A program made the position numbers and the translations under genes. A stretch of 21,291 nucleotides of DNA from JAZNUH01 sp045592225 (GTDB taxonomy: Bacteria > Bacillota > Clostridia > UMGS1883 > UMGS1540). The stretch covers positions 1 through 21,291 of the forward strand of contig JAZNUH010000126.1 in NCBI GenBank assembly GCA_045592225.1. The letters are read 5' to 3'. The notes under the pieces were generated by a model that saw only the letters and a list, made by a program, of their open reading frames with translations, did no database searches and was not told the origin of the DNA. Shown here piece after piece: positions 7,625 through 14,800 of the stretch. The stretch's first letter is position 1; the number at the start of each line of letters is the position of its first letter.

Positions 7625-8263
7625 TTATGAGCTCATATCTGTCTGTTCTTCTTCCATTTCTTCCAGTTTAATAACCGAAACCTCATAGGCAACCTTTGAA
7701 ATATAGTCATCCTCGGACAGCTTTTTTCTGTACTCCCTTGACTGAATCCGTCCGCTTATTTTCACCTTGTCACCTACATTCAAAAGCTTTGTGTAGCGGG
7801 CATTTCTGCCCCAGGCAATACATGGAATGTAGTCGGATTTATTGTAGGATCTGTTAACCGCCAGCAGAATATCTGCAATTTCTCTTCCAAAGGGTGTGTG
7901 TCTGTACACCGGCGGTTTACAGATATAACCCACAAGAGTAATATCATTTGGGTTTTTCAGTGTGCTGATTTCAGGAAAATTTATATCCCTCGCAAAAAGG
8001 GTGAGTAACAGCCTGTTTCCCATTTCGGTGTAGTTGTTGTAAGACCGGAACTGTCCCGTTACCTCAATTTTATCTCCTTCGCGAATATTGTCGGGTGTAA
8101 TAAGTCTTTCAGATACAGTTACAGGGATTCTGTCGGTGGCTTCGCTGAGTCGGGGCACATCCACATAAAAATTGTAAAAGCCTTCACCGTACACCTCATG
8201 GCTGAAGGTTGCCTCACTGCTTACCACACCTGATACCGATGCCGTATTTGTTAGTAATTCCAT
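7625..8263 (-). CDS. SSB-like protein with two OB-fold regions
   Basis: 212 residues. The second half (about 104-200) is a recognisable single-stranded DNA-binding OB fold: NDITLVGYICKPPVYRHTPFG, ILLAVNRSYNKSDYIPCIAWG and VKISGRIQSREY parallel the beta strands of bacterial SSB. The first half (about 7-95) also looks like an OB fold (DKIEVTGQFRSY), so the protein may carry two. The acidic C-terminus (EEMEEEQTDMSS) lacks the canonical DDxIPF tip used by SSB for partner binding. The start at 8263 has an AAAGGAG site 7 nt upstream; the longer in-frame extension to 8410 crosses the promoter and is rejected. It stands alone and is not flanked by rpsF/rpsR, so it is probably an accessory SSB rather than the essential copy (inference). 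Confidence 0.85.
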   Translation of the reverse strand: MELLTNTASVSGVVSSEATFSHEVYGEGFYNFYVDVPRLSEATDRIPVTVSERLITPDNIREGDKIEVTGQFRSYNNYTEMGNRLLLTLFARDINFPEISTLKNPNDITLVGYICKPPVYRHTPFGREIADILLAVNRSYNKSDYIPCIAWGRNARYTKLLNVGDKVKISGRIQSREYRKKLSEDDYISKVAYEVSVIKLEEMEEEQTDMSS

Positions 8264-8338
8264 TATTTTGCTCCTTTCGTCTGTACTTTTAATATCAGGA
8301 ATATTTTCCATTAATATTATTATTTGTAATTTATTTAC

Positions 8339-8367
8339 AGTATAACATCCGAGCAGCAAAAAATCAA
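8339..8367 (-). promoter_or_regulatory. Sigma-A promoter of the SSB-like gene
   Basis: TTGATT (8367-8362), 17-nt spacer, TATACT (8344-8339). It is divergent from the SDR promoter beginning 38 nt away. Confidence 0.7.
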
Positions 8368-8404
8368 GAGTTTTTTGTAAATAATTTCCATTTTGTTTTC
8401 TCTC

Positions 8405-8433
8405 TTGCATTGATATTGTTTTTTGTGTATAAT
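8405..8433 (+). promoter_or_regulatory. Sigma-A promoter of the SDR gene
   Basis: TTGCAT (8405-8410), 17-nt spacer, TATAAT (8428-8433), followed by AAAAGGAG (8446-8453) 8 nt before the ATG at 8462. Confidence 0.75.
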
Positions 8434-8461
8434 TTTTTCAGAAATAAAAGGAGATATTACT

Positions 8462-9214
8462 ATGAAGGCTCTTATCACCGGAGCAAGCTCCGGAATGGGT
8501 AGTGACTTTGCCCGCATACTTAGAAAAAGGGGATATGAGGTAATTCTGGTCGCACGAAGGCAAGACCGACTTGTCTCTCTTGCCGAAGAAATTGGCGGAG
8601 CACAGATTATAATTGCCGATTTATCTGACACAGATGCCTGCTACAGACTTTATGAACAGGTAAAGGAGCAGAATGTTGACATTTTAATAAACAACGCCGG
8701 CTTCGGTGTTTTTGGCGCCTTTGATTCTACTTCCCTTGAAAGTGAATTATCGCTTATAGATGTAAACATCCGCGCTGTGCATATACTCACCAAGCTTTTT
8801 CTGCCCGATTTTATAAAAAAGGACAGCGGCTATATAATGAATGTGGCATCTATCGCCGGACTTATGCCCGGAGGCCCGCTTTTCGCATCCTATTATGCGT
8901 CAAAAGCTTATGTCCGCAGTCTTACCCTGTCTGTTGCAGAGGAGCTGCGCCGCAAAAAAAGCAAGGTTAAAATTTGTGCCCTTTGTCCCGGTTCTGTAAA
9001 AACCGAGTTTGACTCTGTTGCAGGCGTGAGTAATGCACTTGACGGGCTTTCGAGCATCAATGTAGCAGAATATGCCCTTGACCGGATGCTTAAAGGACAA
9101 AAAATCATTGTACCCGGCTTTAAATCAAAATGCTCACATTTTTTTGCGAAGGTTTTGCCTGATAATTTACTTTGTAAAATCACATATAACATACAAAAAC
9201 AAAAAGAGCAGTGA
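8462..9214 (+). CDS. Short-chain dehydrogenase/reductase (SDR), classical type
   Basis: This 250-residue cytoplasmic NAD(P)-dependent oxidoreductase has a Rossmann glycine motif TGASSGMG (6-13), NNAG (77-80), catalytic Ser130 in NVASIAG and the YxxxK pair Y144/K148 in SYYASK. ARR at 31-33 after the second strand suggests NADP(H) preference (inference). PGSVKTEF is the usual segment after the active site. The substrate cannot be told; the sequence resembles the DltE/YqjQ-like general SDRs. ATG 8462 follows a strong RBS; the longer frame from 8423 overlaps the -10 box and is rejected. The gene lacks its own terminator. Its last codons form the left copy of a direct repeat whose right copy is a terminator arm at 11783, suggesting that an insertion separated the two. 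Confidence 0.93.
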   Translation: MKALITGASSGMGSDFARILRKRGYEVILVARRQDRLVSLAEEIGGAQIIIADLSDTDACYRLYEQVKEQNVDILINNAGFGVFGAFDSTSLESELSLIDVNIRAVHILTKLFLPDFIKKDSGYIMNVASIAGLMPGGPLFASYYASKAYVRSLTLSVAEELRRKKSKVKICALCPGSVKTEFDSVAGVSNALDGLSSINVAEYALDRMLKGQKIIVPGFKSKCSHFFAKVLPDNLLCKITYNIQKQKEQ

Positions 9215-9217
9215 TTA
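9194..9217. repeat. Left direct repeat flanking the carbohydrate island
   Basis: 24 nt at the extreme 3' end of the SDR gene, including its stop. It matches 11782-11805 at 22 positions, with the last 17 nt (AAAAAGAGCAGTGATTA) identical. Confidence 0.7.
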
Positions 9218-9374
9218 TGCGTATGGTTTTATGATATTGGCAAATACTTTGTATTATCATAAAGAATTCTTATTAGTAATTTTGTTTGTCTATCTTTAAT
9301 TTTAGTTCTTAACTTCTTTACAAAAATATGACTAATTCGAACCACCATTGTTAAATTATGTACAGAATATCGTA

Positions 9375-9403
9375 TTGCACAAATGATATGTTTGTGATAT
9401 AAT
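9375..9403 (+). promoter_or_regulatory. Sigma-A promoter of the glycosidase-like/GH28 operon
   Basis: TTGCAC (9375-9380), 17-nt spacer, TATAAT (9398-9403). The predicted start near 9410 leaves a leader of only about 20 nt before ATG 9429 with no Shine-Dalgarno sequence. The rest of the gap between the SDR gene and here is AT-rich; I saw only a weak 8-bp TTATGATA inverted repeat (9229-9262). Confidence 0.65.
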
Positions 9404-9428
9404 TATAGATGGTAAAATTTATCCTCCT

Positions 9429-10295
9429 ATGATGGCAACTGTGCGCGTTAATCAATTTGGGGAGATAAAGCTTGATAAGGAATATTACAGACGTCTTGGG
9501 GAGTCGGGCATTCGTATATTCTTTTTAATATGCGATACGGAGTGGCTGATTCCCGACGGTTTTACAAAGTTTTGTGAGGAAGCAGAGGCACTTCTTGATG
9601 TAGTGCCCGATGCATATATCATTCCCCGTATAGGCTTGCACCCGCCTGTAGATTGGATTAAAAACCATCCAGATGATTGTGTACGTGCCAACGATTTAAA
9701 GGACAGACCTGTAAGACTTATTACAGAATCCTATACTGCGGATTTGCCGAATATGTATTCCCTTTGCTCTGATAACTGGCGAAAGGATGCAGGGAAAGCA
9801 CTTGAAAAAGGACACATTTACGGTCAATTGGATAAACCCTTCAGGATGAATGCCCGACCGTATCAGGAGCATGATACACCATCTTATCTGTATCCGTTAA
9901 TTTATGCGGATGATTATAGTGCCACGGTTTTAGGACATTTTTGTAATACTAAGCTTCCTGCATTTGTAATTAAGGATAGTGGTGATTTTACATCCGTATT
10001 TTGCGGTACAAAGCTTATACAGGCTGAGGTTATAAGAAACATTGCACGTTTTACAGGCTGTCATGTTTATACAGAGGGAAATGATGTACTGTATGCAAAC
10101 CGTAATTTTATTACAATTCATGCGGCGAGGGCAGGAATAAAGCATATTAAACTTCGTGAATGCTGTTATCCCTATGAAATGTACGAAGATCGTTTTTATG
10201 AAACGGGAAATGAAATTACATTGGAAATGGCAGAGGGTGAAACAAAAATGTTTGCTCTTTTAAAGGAAAATAAAAAGCCGGATATTTTAGATTAA
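9429..10295 (+). CDS. Beta-galactosidase-like (GH42-related) protein, apparently internally deleted
   Basis: 288 residues. The first part (about 1-127) resembles the start of a TIM-barrel glycosidase of the GH42-like class (GIRIFFLICDTEWL; PDAYIIPRIGLHPPVDWI). The part from about 130 on resembles the C-terminal half of such proteins (YGQLDKPFRMN, DVLYANRNFITIHAA). Intact relatives, as I recall them, are about 700 residues; the middle, carrying the catalytic glutamates, seems missing in frame near residue 127 (about nt 9807), so catalytic activity is doubtful. The frame is open upstream of the ATG to 9387 and encodes DGKIYPP-like residues that fit the family, but without a start codon. There is no RBS. 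A 19-nt gap separates it from the GH28 gene, implying co-transcription. Family assignment is from memory only. Confidence 0.6.
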   Translation: MMATVRVNQFGEIKLDKEYYRRLGESGIRIFFLICDTEWLIPDGFTKFCEEAEALLDVVPDAYIIPRIGLHPPVDWIKNHPDDCVRANDLKDRPVRLITESYTADLPNMYSLCSDNWRKDAGKALEKGHIYGQLDKPFRMNARPYQEHDTPSYLYPLIYADDYSATVLGHFCNTKLPAFVIKDSGDFTSVFCGTKLIQAEVIRNIARFTGCHVYTEGNDVLYANRNFITIHAARAGIKHIKLRECCYPYEMYEDRFYETGNEITLEMAEGETKMFALLKENKKPDILD

Positions 10296-10314
10296 GAAGA
10301 ATAGGAGAAGGAAA

Positions 10315-11589
10315 ATGAATATTTTGGAATTTGGTATTATAGGAGACGGAGTAACCGATAATACAGTCGCTATACAAAGTGTTTTTGATAGCTTGCGTGA
10401 AACAGGTGGTGAGGTGCGTATTCCCGCAGGGAAATATGTAACAGGTTCTCTTAGGTTATACAGTAACACTACACTGTATCTGGAAGCAGGTGCCGTACTT
10501 TTGGCAAGTGATGATGAAGAAAAATATCCCATTATTACAGAAGAAATGGTGCCGGGCTTTGTACGAGGAACCATGCAGGGAATTTTGTTTGCATTGGATG
10601 CGGAAAACATAACAGTTCGCGGTGAAGGTATGATTGACGGAAGAGGATACATGTGGTGGAAGAAAAAGCTGAAGGATACTCTGCGTCCACGTTCCATTCA
10701 GTTTATCAATGTAGAGCGTGTAACAATTGAAGGCATACGGATTATCAATTCACCTTGCTGGACGGTGCATCCAATACATTGTAACAATGTAACTGTTCAT
10801 AACATTTCGATTGTTAATCCATACGATTCGCCAAATACAGACGGTATAAATCCGGAAAGCTGTAAGAATGTGAAAATTTCGGATTGCTATATAGATGTGG
10901 GTGACGACTGTATTACTATAAAATCCGGACTGGAAAGTGATTTGTTCCAAAAACAATTTCCATGCGAAAATATTACTGTTACAAACTGTACATTTGTTCA
11001 CGGACATGGCGGTATTGTCATTGGAAGTGAGATGAGTGGCGGTGTGCGTAATATTACCGTATCCAACTGTGTTTTCCATAATACCGAGCGTGGAATCCGT
11101 ATTAAGACCAGAAGAAAACGCGGCGGATTTGTAGAAGATATTCTGGTAAATAACGTCATAATGAATAATGTGATTGCAGGCATTACCATGAATCAGTATT
11201 ATAAGTGTGAGGCAAGTCCTGACGATACGGAGCTTTTTACATATGAACCACGTCCTATAGGGGAATCCACACCATATATTGGCGGTATTAATATTTCCAA
11301 CGTGATTATGAAAAATGTTTGTGCTGCAGGCATTTATTTTCTGGGACTTCCCGAACAGCCTATACAGGATGTGAAAATTTCAAATGCAGACATCCGTGTT
11401 ACAGGCTGTTCCGAGGGTGAATACAGTATTTCTGTTCATAATATCCAAAAATCCTATGGCGACGGTATTGTACTTCGAAATGTAAAAAAAGTGGAAATTA
11501 AAGACTGCTCGGTTTCTGCTAAAGAAAAAGAGTACATCTTTGAAAATACGGAAGAAACAAAGGTAAACGGAAAAAATGTGGGCTTATAA
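10315..11589 (+). CDS. Glycoside hydrolase family 28 (polygalacturonase-like) enzyme
   Basis: This 424-residue right-handed beta-helix enzyme hydrolyses alpha-1,4-galacturonosyl or rhamnogalacturonan-type linkages. All GH28 active-site motifs are present: NTDG (174-177), GDDC (196-199), GHGG (230-233) and RIK (262-264). They supply the three aspartates, the histidine and the substrate-binding Arg/Lys. The N-terminal FGIIGDGVTDNT segment is the pectate-lyase-superfamily start. There is no signal peptide, so it probably acts in the cytoplasm on imported oligogalacturonides, as exo-type GH28 enzymes of gut bacteria often do (inference). GGAG lies 7 nt upstream of the ATG. It is second in a two-gene operon with no transporter or regulator in the block. 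Confidence 0.92.
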   Translation: MNILEFGIIGDGVTDNTVAIQSVFDSLRETGGEVRIPAGKYVTGSLRLYSNTTLYLEAGAVLLASDDEEKYPIITEEMVPGFVRGTMQGILFALDAENITVRGEGMIDGRGYMWWKKKLKDTLRPRSIQFINVERVTIEGIRIINSPCWTVHPIHCNNVTVHNISIVNPYDSPNTDGINPESCKNVKISDCYIDVGDDCITIKSGLESDLFQKQFPCENITVTNCTFVHGHGGIVIGSEMSGGVRNITVSNCVFHNTERGIRIKTRRKRGGFVEDILVNNVIMNNVIAGITMNQYYKCEASPDDTELFTYEPRPIGESTPYIGGINISNVIMKNVCAAGIYFLGLPEQPIQDVKISNADIRVTGCSEGEYSISVHNIQKSYGDGIVLRNVKKVEIKDCSVSAKEKEYIFENTEETKVNGKNVGL

Positions 11590-11624
11590 TTATATCTTCG
11601 TGTTTTTGAATATTTTACATTTTT

Positions 11625-11717
11625 AAAAAGTGGTGCGAGTGATGGGATACGGTTGCTTCGCACTCTGCTTGCTTGCCGACCGCAAACAAGTTGCGGTACC
11701 CGTCTGCGCACCTTTTT
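11625..11717. repeat. Imperfect inverted repeat with nested hairpins
   Basis: The segment 11625-11650 pairs imperfectly with 11696-11717 (AAAAAG, GTGCG and GTAC blocks match their complements). Inside lie GTGCGA/TCGCAC (11634-11639 with 11658-11663) and a 7-bp ACCGCAA/TTGCGGT hairpin (11679-11697). It has no plausible coding content and resembles a small non-autonomous repeat (MITE-like) or structured RNA; it lies inside the putative insertion. Confidence 0.45.
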
Positions 11718-11755
11718 GTTAAAAAACAGTACACCGTACTGTTTTTTAACAAAAA
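11713..11755. repeat. Perfect 20-bp inverted repeat, 3-nt loop
   Basis: 11713-11732 pairs perfectly with 11736-11755 around ACC. The stem is AT-rich with a CAGTAC/GTACTG centre. Neither strand continues into a U-tract outside the stem, so it is not a standard terminator. Confidence 0.8.
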
Positions 11756-11781
11756 AAGCCCCTTGGGGTTCAAGTCCCTTG

Positions 11782-11805
11782 CAAAACAAAAAAGAGCAGT
11801 GATTA
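11782..11805. repeat. Right direct repeat flanking the carbohydrate island
   Basis: It matches 9194-9217 at 22 of 24 positions (one CA/AC swap in the A-run). Here it forms most of the left arm of the terminator hairpin, whereas the left copy has lost the pairing arm. Confidence 0.7.
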
Positions 11806-11826
11806 ATCACTGCTCTTTTTTGTTTT
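11783..11826. terminator. Bidirectional intrinsic terminator
   Basis: A perfect 22-bp inverted repeat (11783-11804 with 11805-11826) whose core is GAGCAGTGATTAATCACTGC, with A-runs on the left and T-runs on the right. It serves the minus-strand 1622-residue gene (stop at 11838) and any plus-strand transcript from the GH28 operon. It was probably once the terminator of the SDR gene. Confidence 0.9.
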
Positions 11827-11837
11827 ACCTTCTTGTC

Positions 11838-14800
11838 TTATTCTATCGTATATTTTGCAATAGGTGTCATTTTGTTATTGCCGCCCCAGATAACTGCATG
11901 AATTACTGTTTCTCCCTTGATTGTATCTACTAGAACAAAATCGGTTTCTGCAGTTTTTTCTTCTCCGTCACCTGTAAGGAGTGCAATTGTTATGCCTTTC
12001 ATTGTAAGTGTTCCGTCTTCTGCCTTATCATATACCGCGAAGTAAACCTTTGCATTTTCTACATCTGTGTAGCATCTGAGCTTTGCCTTAAGGCTTACAT
12101 CTTCCGCAGTTTCTATTTTGTTTACAACATTACTGTCACCGTCAAGAACGCTGAAGCTGTTCTTTCTGCAAATAAGGCGTACATTGTCAATATTTGAGGA
12201 TGAACCCATGGACGAGAACTCAATGTTGATGCTCTTTATAGGATTAGGAAGCATCTGTGCTATCCATGTAAGGTCATATTCCACGTGAGTCAGTACATTA
12301 AGGTCAGCAACCACGTAGGTTTTTTCATCAAGCTTTATGGGTGTGTCCAAAGGCTCACTTTCGGGGCCTAAATACATTCCGTTTTGGTCAAGTTCATTAC
12401 TTCTTATGCTTGAAACCTCTATGGGGAATACAATGTCATCTCCATCGGGATTTTCAAATGCAACCTTTATGGTAAACTTATGGTAATTGCCGTAAACATC
12501 GTATTCAAGCTTGTAGCCGTGGTTCTGTCCCGCCATAGTGTCATAATCCTTGATTGCAACAGTCTGGTTTATTGCATACAAGCCTGCCGGCATATATAAT
12601 TCGTATCCGGTTTCTGTCTGGGTAAGATTACAGGGCTTGCTTGTTACTGTGTGGCTCCAGCCGGGAATGCTTGTAGAGCCGTTGGAAGCACCTGCTTCAA
12701 AGCTACCGTTCTTTATAAGGTTATCCATATCGTAACCGTTAATTCTTGTAATCTTTACATTATCATAGAATACATATTCGTTGTTGGTTACATCTGTATT
12801 GCGCAGCAGTATACGCACTCCCTGTGTATCATTTTCCGAAAGAACTATTATGTCCTTATAGTTTTTCCATACTGCCGTTTCTTCGCTTGTACCGGTAGCT
12901 TCACCGTATTTTACCGAGAACATTTCCTCGTTACCCTGTGCAGGGTTTTCAATCTTCATTTCACCGCCTGCACCAAGCTGCTTGTAATCAAACTGGATAA
13001 GGTATGCCGCACCCGCGGGGAGTTGTTCGCCCGAAAGGGTAAGGTCAGCATATGCGCCTACAGGGAGGGCAATATAATTATTGCCTTCTGTTCCCGCACC
13101 GTCCATACCTAAAACCTCTTCCTGGTCAGCGCCCGAGAATGTCCAGCCAACAAGTGTATCGCCGTCCATCTCTTCAAAGCCGGGGTTTACTGCATAGTTT
13201 TTCTCTGTGGTGGGTTTTACATATTCAGCATAAAGCTTTACATTATCATAAAAAATTATTCCACCGTTGGGGTGTGTTCCTACCAGAACAACATCCAATG
13301 ATTTTACAGGCTGAATGCCTATGCCTGTTTCAATAAAGTCTTTAAGGTCGCGTGTGAATGTGTTCATCTTCCACTGGTCGCCTGCCTCAACAGGGTAGGG
13401 GAAAGCATACTGTGTGGTGGCTGTAACTCCGTTTGCACCTGTAACTGTTACCTGAACATATCCTCTGTAAGCAGAGCCGGGTGCATAAGAATCATAGGAC
13501 AGTATATATCTGTAGTTTCTGAAATCCTTGTACCAATCTGCCTCTGTATCCATGGTTATAGTCTGTGTAAGAGAAGCTACTGCGCCGGGTGTAGCCGATG
13601 CATCATATTTTGCAACCTTGCCTATTTCCGCTTCTTCAGATACAGTAAATACTATCTCCGCATCTCCTGTCTGTGTCCAGCTTGCAAATTCTGTTGAACC
13701 TGCTTCATCCTTTTCAAAGGTTCCGTTTACTACCAGGTTTACAGGAACAACCTTATCTGCATCATAAACAGGAGTAAGTATTACGTTATCCCATGCCATT
13801 TCGCCGTTTATGTGTGTATTGTTGCGAAGCTCAATATCTACCTTTACAGCATCTGTTTCCAGTGCATCAAGCACCTCGGAAATATCAACGCTGAAGTTTT
13901 TCATTGTCCAGTATTCTGTATCAGCTATATCTGTACCGTAATCCTGTCCTCCTCTGAAAATTGCTGTGGAGGCAACACCTTCTGCATCATATGCGGTAAC
14001 TGCAACCGCTCCTGTGGGCAGTACACCTGCAATCTGACCGTCAAAGGACAGTATAAATCTGTGCTTATCCTGATTTGTAAACCATGCGTCGTCTGCACCG
14101 AAGGTTACAGTCTGCTTAACTCCTGCATACGCATTGTCTGCATAGTTTATATAGTGAATTGCGTACATACCCTCTGTAGAGCTGTTCCATGTCTGCTGTC
14201 TTACCACTTCACCATTGCTTACACGGTTATATGTATCGCCGTTTTTGTAGTGGTTGTAAAGGGCATCTGCATTGGTCTGCTCCCATATAAGAAGTCCGTT
14301 TTCGTCGAAATACTCAAATCCGCCGTTCTTTAAAAGGTTAAGTTCTTTTTCTACCACCTTGTCTTCGTCATAAACAGGGGCAAGCTTTACATTGTCCCAA
14401 GCCATTTCACCGTTTATCCAGTTGTTGTTACGCAGTGTAATTTCTATTTTTTCTACCTTTGATTCTGCCGCATCAATAATATTTGAAAGGTCAAGCTCAA
14501 AGCCTGTTACTGTCCAATACTTTTCTGCAGGCAGATCTACACCATAGTTTGTGCCGCCGGCATACACGGCGCTCTTTTTGAAGCCGTCACCATCTGTTAC
14601 TGTTACTTCAACTATACCCGAGGGTGCTCTTCCGCCTACAAGACCGTCAAAGGTCAGCATATATCTGTACTTTTCCTGGTTTGTGTACCATTCTGCCGAT
14701 TTGTCAATGGTAATTTCCTGCTTAACACCGGGGTATGCGTGGTCTGCAAGGTTTTTGTAATAAATTCTGTTCATACCCTCTGTTGCTCCGGTTGTTTGTA

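Noticed and set aside
8264..8410. N-terminal extension of the SSB-like protein
   Set aside because: It covers the promoter and the RBS at 8271-8277, and the residues look non-coding.
11755..11782. tRNA T-arm-like GGGGTTCAAGTCCC, possibly a tRNA 3' end or att site
   Set aside because: The flanking sequence does not fold as a tRNA, the outer T-stem pairs fail and no acceptor or CCA follows. A T-arm-like TTCGAA at about 9337 on the other side is equally isolated. Kept only as a curiosity.
11454..11933. Open frames on both strands across the GH28 end and the structured repeat
   Set aside because: They run through hairpins and the terminator, have no RBS and match no family I know; they are explained by the inverted repeats.
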